Source of the DNA: Cadophora sp. MPI-SDFR-AT-0126
Lineage: Eukaryota > Ascomycota > Leotiomycetes > Helotiales > Ploettnerulaceae
Reading direction: 5' to 3'
DNA length: 64,000 bases
Assembly (NCBI GenBank): GCA_020747065.1
Contig: JAGMVK010000003.1
Location: 372,001-436,000, forward strand
Under the pieces are notes generated by a model. That model was not told the DNA's origin and did not search any database. It saw only the letters and a program-made list of their open reading frames with translations. Shown piece after piece: positions 36,873-48,270 of this stretch. How positions within the stretch are numbered: position 1 is the first letter of the stretch; every line of letters starts with the position of its first letter. Position numbers and translations under genes: made by a program.

Positions 36873-38676
36873 TAACGTCTAACCCCCCCCCTTCCGGCCA
36901 CCTCGCTTAACCTCACCGCTCTTTATACTACCTAACTTCAATAATTATTTAATATTCTAATCTCTAATCGATTTTCTTGAAATTTAGAATATAAATTAAT
37001 AATATTATAAAGCCTTAGTATACTAAATATAATATTATATGCGCCCTTAAAGAAGTAGTAGGTAGTAAGTCCTTACGGAAGGTATTACTTAAGTAGGGTA
37101 TTCTAAGGTTTACCCTTATAAATTGTAATATAATGATATAATTATGTAAGGAAAGTACTAGTTACTTACAAAAGCTCCTTATAGTAGTAGAGAATCAATT
37201 AACTAATTAGATTTTAATTTAAAAGGCTCTTAGCTATAGAGTTACTTACGCATAAATATAGGTTTTTAGAGAGAGGCTTTTAGTCCTTTAAGGAAACTAT
37301 TACTTACTTAGAAAATACTAGATAGTATAGTTTTTAGCCCAGAATCCTATTCTTAAGACTAAGAGGTAAATATATATTAATTTTATATGTATTAACTACA
37401 CTTATTCCAAAGTTATTAGACTATAATTCTAAAAATTAGAGATTCCGAATATTAAGGTAATTCTAGCCTTTTAACAATAGAATATAAATAAAATAGGTAT
37501 TATAGAAGGTTATAGTCTTAATAGATATATCGTAAGGAGTATAGAAAACTAGAAGATTTAAGAAAAATAGCTAGGCTCACGTGCTTAAATAATAATTGTT
37601 AAGTATATATCCGCTATAAGCGCCTCTACTTTTTCAGCTATAATTTATAAGGAAAAAATAATCTAAGAGCAATAGTTTCTATCTTAATTAGATATATTTA
37701 ATCTATAGTACTTTATAGCTACAGATAATAGGTAAATAACTAACTAAACAGCTCTAGAGTAACTAGAAAAGGTCTTTATCCCTTAGATAAAACTACGTGA
37801 TTATTTAGTAAGACTCTTTATTCTAGATAGCTATAGAAGCTACGAGACTATAGATTTCCTTTAGAGATACCTTAAGTATAATATATACTTTCTTTTCTTA
37901 CTTGTATATATATTACACGTCTTATAACTTCTTAATTTAACGGTTTTTTTATCTCTTAAGTATACTTACCGGAAAGAGCTTTAAAAGTTAAGTTTAATAA
38001 TCGATTCTACGCTAATTAGCAAGCGTAATTTCCTTATATACTACAAGAAAGCACGCTGAAAGAGTATTATAGCTTCAAATATCAAGTCTAAGTAGAGATC
38101 TGTAGGTCTATAGCTAGTCTCTATAGTAAAGCTATTAATAAGTCCTTTACTTCTAGAAAATAGTAATAAATCAATAAATCTAACTCTCTTAAAGCCTTAA
38201 GAGACGCTAATACTACCTCTAGAGGTTTTTAATACTTTAATTAAGTTATATACTCTAAAGAATCGGAAAGAGATATACGTATAGATTCGTACCTTAGCTA
38301 GCGAGTTATATAATTAACTTCTAGTTAAGCGATTACTCTTTAGGAAAGTTATAAAAGGAATAGATAAAAGAGACTACGAATTAAGGAAAGTAAATATAGG
38401 AATTAAAGAATTAAAAGAAAGATTAGAGTAAGTATAGCTAAGGAAAAAGAGGAAAGTCCTAACTAATCTAAATTCCTAGTTTATAATAACATATATAATT
38501 AAAAAGACTTAAATCACAGCTAAAGAGCGTTAAATTAAACCTATAAAATTAAAATTAAATAAAGATTCAGAATCTATAATATCATATATAAAGGTTAACG
38601 CAAAATAGAGTTATTAAGTATTGAAAATCAGGTGATAGAAATAGCGGGGTGGCCGGAAGGGGGGGGTTAGACGTTA
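36873..38676 (+). mobile_element. Pogo/Fot1-type DNA transposon relic, 1800 bp, heavily AT-mutated
   Basis: Terminal inverted repeats of about 33 bp begin ACGTCTAACCCC and continue through the G/C-rich TTCCGGCCACC. They occupy 36875-36908 and 38641-38674 and differ by one C in the poly-C run (9 versus 8). TA dinucleotides flank both ends, as for the Tc1-mariner-pogo group. The 1.7-kb interior is extremely AT-rich and nearly lacks CpA and TpG while TpA is abundant, the classic footprint of repeat-induced point mutation. Size and ends recall fungal Fot1/Flipper elements. The interior has no open frame of 60 codons, so it cannot move on its own. Confidence 0.85.
37780..38180 (+). pseudogene. Decayed pogo-type DDE transposase
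   Basis: Broken translation keeps family landmarks. LFILDSYRSYETIDFL matches the LILDGHGSH region with the second catalytic Asp. A degenerate LFLLVYILHVL*LLNLTVF matches the LPPHTSHVLQPLD block. KYTYRKEL follows, and SNIKSK*RSVGL*LVS matches the GW.ATGLWP segment. Two TGG codons have become TAG, and several CC/CA pairs have become CT/TA. The rest of the gene presumably extends either side (about 36960-38560) but is unreadable by eye. Confidence 0.75.
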
Positions 38677-40441
38677 CTATAATCCTGTATAAATTCTGAA
38701 GTCCCTATACTATCTACTAGAGTAGTAACTGCAGCGTTACTCCTGCTTTGTGTAATATTGATAGCTGGCGTTCCTCCCCTTGGATATGGGACACTGGTTG
38801 ATCCTCACTGTCTCACACCCCTTTCTCCTTACAAGTCTGACTTGCCTAACAGGTAGCAGTTATAGAGCTCTGGACTCTGTGTCTCTTCTAATCGAGGTGG
38901 GCTTAAAGAATTCGATGGTGCACAAAGGCTGGAGCAAGGATGAGAATCGCTCCCTGTCCATGTTTGGAACATAAGGAACTCGGCCACGATGAGTCCATCC
39001 AAGCAGGTCACTGAGTCCCTGTTAATCGGAGTTTACGAATGACAAGGTATCTGTTACTGTGGGCAATGTCATTGTGGTGATAGTTTCCAAATCTCTCTGT
39101 AGTGATGAAAAAGGAAAAGGTTGCAAGGCTTTATAGTCGCAGGGCCTGTCTAAAGTTGTGAATAGAGCTTTTCTTAGGCCGTTAGTCATGCACTCAATAA
39201 GGGTGTGATTGTTCTTCCTGTTATTGTCTTTCTTTATCCAAACTTGCCACTGTGATGTGATTACTTATAAAGTGTCTTTCCTGTACTTATAAAGGTGATA
39301 AACTTCCTATATACTTCTGCTTCTTGAACTAGATTAACAGACAAGCGCAGTTAGGAGTACCAGACGTAGGGCATGGCAGTTTGAAGAGTAGGCAGCTTGA
39401 AAAAGGGCACTCGTCATCCAAGCTTAAACACAATCAGAGGTCTTCCGCGGCCCCGAACCTGCCCAAGAAAGTGCATCAGGATTACATCGGGCCATATGAC
39501 TGCTTTCCTCGAGGCGAGGATCCCACGCGACCGACTAACTTCCATCACCATTCAAAATGTCGAGCTCGTCCAACACGCACGCCCACAACGATGCAATGGC
39601 TTTCTCACGCTCTTGGCCTGTCAGTCAGCCTAAATCTGCAGCAGCATTAAAAGTCTCGCCAGAAACCGTCAAGATGAGCGTGTCGTTACTTTTGCTAAAG
39701 CCCGGAAACGAGCAGATATATTTGTGACGTCGCGGGACTTCGCACCGTACCTTACATATCAGTGGATTGACGACACTCCCAATTTTGAGATACGACTCGG
39801 TAAAATACGGTCGGGGTGTAGAGGGGTCTATATTTGCGATGCAACGTAGAGGTTGTGGAGGAAGAATGCGGAACCACAGGAGAGTCCATAGTAGATTAAA
39901 AAGTAATTTAGTATTAAATACTTTAGAGGGATAATTTGTCGTCTAGTATGAACCTTCGCAGTTTGACGGAAGCCTGACTTCCTTTACCAAAGTCCTCCGC
40001 TGCTAGTCTTACTAGAAGAGCCTTTTCCTACGCTTGCATGGATGTAGAATAGAGTAAGGAATGTTATTGTACTGAATTCTGCTGTCAAACTATATTTCAT
40101 CTGACACGGAGTACTAGACCTGATAAATGGAAGTTCTGATGGCACCCTTTCACACAGCGACGCATTCGGACTAAGAAGGGTGTCCTATAGTGTTCACATC
40201 ATTGACAGCCGTGCTTTGAATTCCTCATATTTGTATAAGCTATGAGAACAAGGACATCGTCATAATGATAGATTTCATTTTAGGAGAGTATATGCTCTGT
40301 AATGAGAAGTTGCTGCCTGCCTTAGAGACTATATGAACAAGTGCGGCCAAATCCATACTCTGGGCTGCGACCGAGATCGCTTGAAGCACAATCTCTGATG
40401 GACCAATGGTGCTCGAGGAATCTAAGGCGCGTTGATAAAAG
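38677..40441. other. Repeat-like or decayed intergenic region
   Basis: No intact gene. Around 39440-39780 two frames give protein-like stretches (FLEARIPRDRLTSITIQNVE; then DERVVTFAKARKRADIFVTS) separated by a stop and frameshift. This suggests a gene fragment I cannot name. The stretch 39020-39340 is moderately AT-rich without coding signal. Confidence 0.35.
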
Positions 40442-41431
40442 TTACCAGAGCATCGTGAGTAGCGTAGAAAGCACCCTTGGCTCGTAGCACTCGGTGAACA
40501 TCAATGGCTTCGCGCCCGGAAGCCAGGTGTATGCGTGCTTATCCGTGAAGCCCCAGAAGCTAATATCGGCGACTCCTGCGTTCAAAGCCTCTTTGATGAC
40601 CGCACTGTAGATGTCGGTCTGGAGCGTGGCGTTGAGCGTATGGACATCCATTTCAGAGATCGTTATTTCCAGTCCAAGCGCCTTGTAGGAGTTGACTATG
40701 TCGGTGATCACGCCCGGTATTGGGGCTACTTCGGTTATGTGCATCTCCAGGGCGACCCCAGTGATTGGGACGCCGTCCGCCACGAGTTTGGACACCAAGT
40801 CGTACAGTTCCTGGCGCTTGCCGAGAAGTGTCTCGATCAGGCTCTCGTTGATGAACAACTTCGCATCCGGAGCTACTGTCCGCGCGATGCGGAAGGCTTC
40901 TTCAACGTAGCTGGGACCGAGGACTTTATAGAAGATGCTGTCGGTGTCCAAACCGCCTCCCATGGTCTTCAAGGCTTCGGTGACAACATCCCACCTGTCT
41001 ATCTTGCTGCCGTATCTGCGCATGACTGCTTCAAAATGAGCCATCATCGCGGCACGAAGGGAAGTGGGGTCGGTGATGTTGAGCACGTAGTCGGGATTAC
41101 AGCAGGTTGAGATTAGTCCGTGTCCCTTGACCGCTATATCGTTGTCGTCCGCGAAGTCAACGAGGCGGTCGAGCGAGGTCCAGTTGTAGTGCCCTTTAGT
41201 CGGGTTAATTAACGACCACTTCCCCTCATTTTCAGGAGAAAGACTGTCGAATTGCTTGGTAAGGACGGCGGCGAACTGAGGATCCTCGAGGTAGGTTGGG
41301 TTGATTGCTCCCGGCCCAATCAGAATGCCCTTCTTGGCCGCTTCATTCTTCAGCGAAGAGGTTCCGGTGCAGGGGATGTCGACTGCTTCAGCAGCAGCAA
41401 GAAGCCCGATGATGGGTGTCGTGGCTTTCAT
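40442..41431 (-). CDS. Divergent GH10 endoxylanase-like protein (329 aa)
   Basis: Single exon with ATG at 41431. The short hydrophobic N-terminus (PIIGLLAAAEAV) may be a weak signal peptide. The GH10 barrel is evident: SPENEGKW at residues 65-72, acid/base region WDVVTEAL with Glu152, GVALEMH, nucleophile region ISEMDV with Glu260, and WGFTDKHAYTWLPGAKPLMF. Both catalytic Glu are kept. However, Asn before the acid/base Glu is replaced by Thr151 (family NE). The usual G-H-T-L-V-W-H motif is GHGLISTCC (His104 kept; Trp and second His lost). Substrate binding at the -1/-2 subsites is therefore probably altered. The C-terminal ~12 residues are atypical. A TATA box lies 83 nt upstream. It may act on a different glycan or be inactive. 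Confidence 0.82.
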   Translation of the reverse strand: MKATTPIIGLLAAAEAVDIPCTGTSSLKNEAAKKGILIGPGAINPTYLEDPQFAAVLTKQFDSLSPENEGKWSLINPTKGHYNWTSLDRLVDFADDNDIAVKGHGLISTCCNPDYVLNITDPTSLRAAMMAHFEAVMRRYGSKIDRWDVVTEALKTMGGGLDTDSIFYKVLGPSYVEEAFRIARTVAPDAKLFINESLIETLLGKRQELYDLVSKLVADGVPITGVALEMHITEVAPIPGVITDIVNSYKALGLEITISEMDVHTLNATLQTDIYSAVIKEALNAGVADISFWGFTDKHAYTWLPGAKPLMFTECYEPRVLSTLLTMLW

Positions 41432-41513
41432 GGTTCTGATTGACTAATTGTTCTGGGTCCTTGCGAGCTCAATGGTAAGTGAGATGCCATCGCCGTCTCA
41501 ACATCTTGAGGGG

Positions 41514-41520
41514 CTTTATA
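41514..41520 (-). promoter_or_regulatory. TATA box of the GH10 gene
   Basis: TATAAAG on the minus strand, 83-89 nt upstream of the GH10 start codon. Confidence 0.45.
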
Positions 41521-42865
41521 GGTTCTTGTGGGAAGTCTCGAGGTCGAGTCTGAGGCGGTGTCATAGCAAGTGACGTGCATACATGCTGGTTGCTACTCGG
41601 ACTGACTTCATCATGGGAAAGGCGAAGAAGAAATGAGATGCGAGAGGCGAGAACGGGAGATGGAAAGGGAGATTAGCTTAGAATAGTTAGTCGATTTCGT
41701 GAGTTGCCCACGAGAAAATAGCTTGGCTGTAATTTATGGAGACTGAGGTTGTGGACGAGGATTGATAGTTTTGAATTTGTTCAGAATGGGAAAGGGGTGA
41801 ATATTCGAAGCCATGACATCAAAGATTGGTTGTGGGCGGACTACAGAGGAGAGTGTTTGCAGCTGCAATAGAAGCTTCGGCGACAAGCTCGATTTCCAGA
41901 TTCTAGAGTTTGTTGTAGCCTGAGCGAGAACTGATTTTGTGTACTATCAATATTCTTCTAGTCGTCCTGCCGTTCAAGTGCCGAGTCGTTACGAGTCACC
42001 AGCTGCAGCTCCCCAGGATGACTGATATGCGGCTTTACGTAGCTCAGGTACATCTTCACGCTAATTATGGTGTTGTAGAAAGCTGAGATCGAAGCTCAAT
42101 CTAGAAACTGGGGGTGTTTGGGTCTGCAATGCTCCCGATTGCTTCACTTGGCCTGCTCCGTAGCATTTCCCTATTTTCGAGGTGAGAAACCGGCGAGTTG
42201 TATCGTAGTGTATGATATCGGTCTCGCATGCAAAGCACGTGTACGCAAAGGCACGATACGCGTGTCATTCACATCTGTGACCACACATACGGACGTATAC
42301 TTTTGTTCAAGGATACATCTTGGCTTTTCCAAGACGAGGGACGTTTGTTTTGGTAGGCGAGGTGGCAACAGACCATTAAGCTGGGACTAGTTATCTTTGA
42401 ACCAGGGTACTTCGTATCAGCCGCCATAGGTACTGTTGCTGCTCTGAAGGCGAGCGGGATCTTTACTTAAATTAGCAAAACTCTGTGGACTCTGCCAGTC
42501 TGCGCTCTTGATTGAGTCGTCATCCCAACGTATTTGGAGATCCCGTCGGGACGGCTTGGCGGAGCTAATTTCGTATTCGCCAACAAGTAAATACGAAAAG
42601 CTCGCTAGACATGAAGAGAGCGGGTGGGTGCTCCACATGCATCCGTATATCTTGCTAGCCAATCGGCAGCTGATGCGAACAACAACGGGTCCTTACATAT
42701 CAAAGGGGGCTCGACTGCGACAAGCTTTAACGATCACATTACCAAGGAAAGAAAACAATAGCAGCACTTGAACATATAAGTACCAATTATCCTGATCTGC
42801 TGCAATCTTTTCCATCACCTTTGGCCTCTTTTGTAACCCAATTGCCACGACGCCATCCGCCAATC
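41521..42865. other. Divergent intergenic space between GH10 and RTA1 genes
   Basis: Contains the two promoters. Frames at 42118-42390 and 42508-42771 show no domain signal. Confidence 0.35.
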
Positions 42866-44046
<1,181 letters not shown>

Positions 44047-44688
44047 TAAGCGTAGGGCTGGGTTATAGATCGCGTTGGCGCACGGCATCGGCTTTTACAG
44101 TAGAGTATCTGTTGATACGATGGCTCAGTTGTTACCAATGGCCAAAAACGCAGTCGTGAAGACTCGGAGACTGGCAGATTCGGGCCAAAGCGTATGTATG
44201 AATAGAAAGAACAATTAGACGTCTTTTGCTACCTTCAACGAAATCGAACATTCGTGGAATTAAAGACACCTTAGTCTTCCCGTGGGAGGCAACCCTGACG
44301 AATGGTATTTCTGCAACCTGCCTCTTCTATGTATCGTGGACCCACGCTCTTCATACCTCATACCCTATCTCAAGATCAAAGAAGGACTCGTAAGCTGATT
44401 GGGACAGGTTATCTGTCAAGACTGCTTATCTCTTCCTTCTCTTCGCTTGTCGGCATCTGTCAGATCCACTTTGGACCAGGAAGTTTGGGCCTAGGTAATA
44501 AATCAAGCAAGGTAGCAGGACTATCAGGCATGAATCGCCTCCTAGGGTGGATACATCGATAACGCGGAGAGGAAGAAGTTGCGTGCTAAGACGCTCGTGG
44601 GCATATCCAAGCATGTGTTCTCAGTATACACTTTAATTGTAGACGACAGTTCAGAACTAAAGTGTCATGGTTGCATGTTCTCTTCCGA
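44047..44688. other. Convergent 3' intergenic space
   Basis: No gene is seen between the RTA1 copy 1 stop and the regulator stop. Confidence 0.35.
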
Positions 44689-47600
44689 TCACTTATTCCT
44701 GAACTCGCAAAGCACAAGATCCTGCAGGGGCCAGCTGATGCTCGATTCCCATTCCGGACCAAGCGTACGGTGTACTTCCTGCAGCAATTTCCGACTCTTA
44801 CCACTGATCCACCAAGAGTCTTCGATCTGATTCAACAACAAGCAAAAATGCGCAAGCAGTACCAACGCCGTCGGCTGTCGCTGATTGACCATCAGAAGAT
44901 AGTAGTCAGGAACCCGGCTGGGCCACGACAACGCAAAAGAGGCAGGGTCCTTCATCTCGGGCGGCGTGATGATCATCATGCTGTAAATAGTCTTTAGCCA
45001 TTGGAGAGCTTCCTTCAATGCGTCGGCCTCAGCAGCGCTGACAGAAAGCGATGTTGAATTGCACAGCTCGTCTAGGGCCGAGAACTTGGTGGTAGGATTT
45101 GCAAGGGCCTCATGTTCGGTCGCGTTGTCCCAGCGGAGAAGAGGTCCTAGTGGCCCTGCTGTGGTCTCTTCGTAGAAATGGGTAATGATTTTGCTTGAGC
45201 CCCGGAGTAACTGTGCCCACTCAATGGTGCTAGCCGCAGAGGGGCTCTCCGTGTCTGCAAAGAAAAGAGTGTCTATCTGTTCGGATGATGCCCATTCATA
45301 TACAGTAACGATGATTCCGAAGGCGGAGCAAGCATGGCAGTTGAGGGAATTGATACTCTCGATAGCTGCTCTAAACATCGGTAGGGCCTTGCCATGATAC
45401 GTCGATGCTGCGGCCCGCAGGCTTTCAGACCTCTCTGGCGCCACATGTGATAGATGGAGAGCGGCCAAGGCGAGGAGCTCCAGAAGAAGAAAATTGTAAG
45501 AGAAAGCAATCTGGGGAAGGACAAACTGCCACACTAGTCGTCTTTCGGGTACGTTGCTAAAGGTTAGACTGGTCGACGCCGTGTAGAAGTGCAATAACTC
45601 GAGGTCGCATAGATTCCACTGTGAGTCGCCTACGGTAGGATATATATGTATCGTGGAGTGGGGGGCCGAGGTTGAGGCCGGCGTTGACAGCTCGGATGAA
45701 GGCGCTCCTTTATCGGATTCGTCGGGTGTCGTGGTGGTGAAAGTCGGTGTCGAAGGTTTCGGTGCAGAATATGTGCACTGCACTGAGCGACTCGTACAAT
45801 ATTGACACGAGGGCTTAGCTTCATCGCACTTAAGAGCAATGTTAATTAGCGAACGGAAAACCCCAGTAAGGCCAGCAACAACACACCCTAAGGGCACAGC
45901 AGTTGCAGGCGACAATGGCAAGGTTTTGGCTGAACAGTGGTGCCAAGCGAAGAGGACAGACATATCCCATCGACCGCCATACACGCATTTTAGCGTGGTG
46001 GGGCTTACAAGGATCGTTACCCCTCGCAACGGCACATCAACACACCCTCCATATGATCGTTCTTGTGCTGAATCAAGAGCAATTCTCACTCAAATTAGCA
46101 CAGAAAAGATAGCGGAAGATATGCAACCTGATCCTATTCTTGATAGAACGTACCGACCTAAAGCGAAGCCGATTAAAGAAGGTTCCGGACCATTTATCCC
46201 TTTCCATTGCCTCGATTTCCAGCCTCAAATAAAGCTACCTCTTTCCGTCAGTTCTACTGATCCTTTTGCTATATTCTCTCTCTTTTTTACAGACGAAATA
46301 CTCCAGGAAATAGTGGATTTTACAAATCAAAATATCAAAGAGCCTGATTTATCTAAACCTCAGTCTCGCTCTCATAGTTAGTACGATACTACGCTTCCTG
46401 AGATTAAAGTCTACCTCGGAATATTGATCTATATAGGGCTACATATAGAGAATCAGATAGAGGACTATTGGTCTACAGATGAGGACAGCCCGCAACACGC
46501 AGTACGTAAATATATGTCACGGAATCGCTTTGAAATCTTACACCGGAGGTTCTGTCTTTATGCCCCTCCACCTAAGGGCACGAGATTACGCCCATTTGAG
46601 AGGGTAGAACCACTCAATTCCCACGTTCAAAGAGTATCCCTTCGGCTTTGGACACCAGGCCGGAACGTTACTGTGGACAAGTGTATGCAACGCTTTACTG
46701 GACGAGCTTTTAAAACAACAACTATACCTTCTAAGCCTATACCGACAGGCTATAAAGTATAGGTAGTCGCCCAATTAGGCTACTTTTTACAGTGGACCTG
46801 GCATTCTAAAGGAGCTCAGGGGCCAGAGGGCGTGCGAGCTCCTGTAGCTCTTAGAGGCCCAAAGACGAATAGAGGTGCCGGCCTCTCTGGAAATCGTACG
46901 CAGGCTGTTGTACCGCATTTGTTGTGTCGTTTGCCTCCCGCAAATTACATAGTATTGCTAGACAATCTCTTCGTGTCGAATAAGCTGATGATATACCTCC
47001 GGGAGCTTGGATTCGGTGCTATTAGTACAGCAAGACGGGATTCCGGGATCGTGCAAAGGCTCCTTACTTTGCAGGCAAATGCGAAGAAATCAGAGACCCG
47101 GATACCGTACAACGCTCTCTTTACAGCCTGTAACACCAACAATACTGTGACCCAGGCTCTTTGGAACGATAACGCACCTACGCTTTTCATGATGAATTGC
47201 AACGATAGCTCTAGTACTGTCTCTACGATTCGCCATAAACCAAGTGAAACCTCTTCAAATGCGGCTATCTCTAGACCATGGTTTAGAGAACAGAATAGTA
47301 AGGAATTAGATGAGCCCGCGTTTACGTGGCTTTACAACCAATTCATGAATGCTATCGACGTCGGGGACCAACTCAAGTCCTACAATTCCGGAGATAGGCC
47401 AATTCGTCGCGGAGGATGGCAAGCTCTTTGGAATTAGCTTCTTCAGACGGTTCTAGTCAATTCTTACCTTATATCGATACATGCCAACGTACAGAACCAC
47501 TGGCAAGTTGAAGACGAGGATCGGTGGACGACACAGGTCAAATTCCGGAAGGAAATCATACGAGCATTACTTCACTCTACTGGGTCTCCGTTGGGCACGA

Positions 47601-48270
47601 GGAAAAGGCGTTTCTCACACGGAAATATTGACGAATCTCTTATTCCGGCTGAGCGCCATCAGAAGCTACGAATGACGTAGAGAGGTGATTGCAAAGCGTG
47701 TCAAGGGGAAAGGTATGGAGAGCGCCGGCGAGTAGTTTTAGGGGAAACCTCGGCGAATATTCAGAGCTTTGGAAAGCGAAGTACAGTATATTTTAGCTGT
47801 AAACAGTGTAACGTACACCTTTGTAAAGAAGGCCCTTGTTTTGATAGGTATCATGGCGCTGTAGAGTAGAGTAGAATTGACTGTATCCAACCTCGAAATG
47901 CGGCGTTCTGATTGGCTCAACCCCCTGTCAGGCTAAAATGCGCAAGCGATGGCGGTCGATGGGATATTACATGCCATCCCGCCTTTAGGCTCAGCGTTGT
48001 GGGTAGTAAAAGTAACAAGCCAACGTCAGAAGGCATAGGTTAGTCGCGGACACGGTGCGACCCAAGGAAAGATGAAATAACATCACGGCGTAAGCGATGC
48101 AGAGGTGGTATTGCAGGGCTGCTGTGCTTGCTGTGCTGGATGGGGCGTGGGCGGACTTGGATGGATGGAGCCGAACAGGAGCGAAGCAAAGCACACACCT
48201 TGATCTTCTTCTGTTTACAGGTCGTGCACCCAGTTCGAGACTTCTGGTGTGGTCTTCGGGTCTTTTGCAT
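44689..48270 (-). CDS. Zn2Cys6 transcription factor, Upc2-like, with a transposon in intron 1
   Basis: Exon 1 (48270-48199) encodes 24 residues ending TGCTTCKQKKIK, the first half of the zinc cluster. Exon 2 (45828-44689) resumes at CDEAKPSCQYC...VQCTY, the second half. Joined, they give the six-Cys pattern C-x2-C-x6-C-x6-C-x2-C-x6-C and 403 residues. The H-x-K-S-R-x-G-C-x-x-C-K lead-in is typical of the sterol-uptake regulator (Upc2) type. The rest is the helical regulatory domain (LELLHFYTAST, LLLELLALAALHLSH, ending LVLCEFRNK). The intron is 2370 nt and contains a complete antisense piggyBac-like element; without it the intron would be about 370 nt. The open frame upstream of 45828 is intron read-through. 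If splicing is impaired by the insertion, the DNA-binding domain is lost. The flanking RTA1 genes are plausible targets (inference). Confidence 0.8.
45962..47967 (+). mobile_element. piggyBac-like transposon (1998 bp) flanked by ATAT
   Basis: Ends are CCCATCGACCGCCAT at 45966-45980 and its reverse complement at 47949-47963. A second matching block (GCATTTTAGC) lies 4-6 nt further in. Both sides carry ATAT (45962-45965 and 47964-47967) directly next to the CCC/GGG termini, where piggyBac elements have TTAA. The element encodes a piggyBac-type transposase with four in-frame TAGs and lies antisense within intron 1 of the Zn2Cys6 gene. Confidence 0.85.
46121..47869 (+). pseudogene. piggyBac-type transposase, four in-frame TAG stops
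   Basis: One reading frame runs from an ATG at 46121 to 47869 (583 codons) without frameshift. It is broken only by TAG at 46379-46381, 46760-46762, 47435-47437 and near 47678. Family marks are KVYLGILIYIGLH, RNVTVDKCMQRFTGR (first Asp), TTTIPSKPIPTGYK, NYIVLLDNLFVS (second Asp), NAIDVGDQLKSY (third Asp), and a C-terminal Cys-rich domain with CKACQG, FSCKQCNVHLCKEGPCF and a His. At 46760 the family has Trp (PTGYKxWVIAQ type), so at least that TAG fits TGG to TAG, the change expected from RIP on the opposite strand. All three catalytic Asp remain, so decay is recent. Confidence 0.85.

Noticed and set aside
38745..39010. Retrotransposon protease-like W-x-W-D-T-G stretch
   Set aside because: A single short motif with many stops and no reverse transcriptase or LTRs visible; not supportable as a Copia remnant.
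45829..46089. Extra N-terminal ~87 residues of the regulator frame
   Set aside because: This reads through the intron and the transposon end. The zinc cluster only forms when exon 1 at 48270-48199 is joined to 45828.
46121..47869. TAG recoding in the transposase
   Set aside because: RIP-type TGG to TAG change is simpler and fits the element being in a fungal genome with another RIP-mutated transposon nearby.
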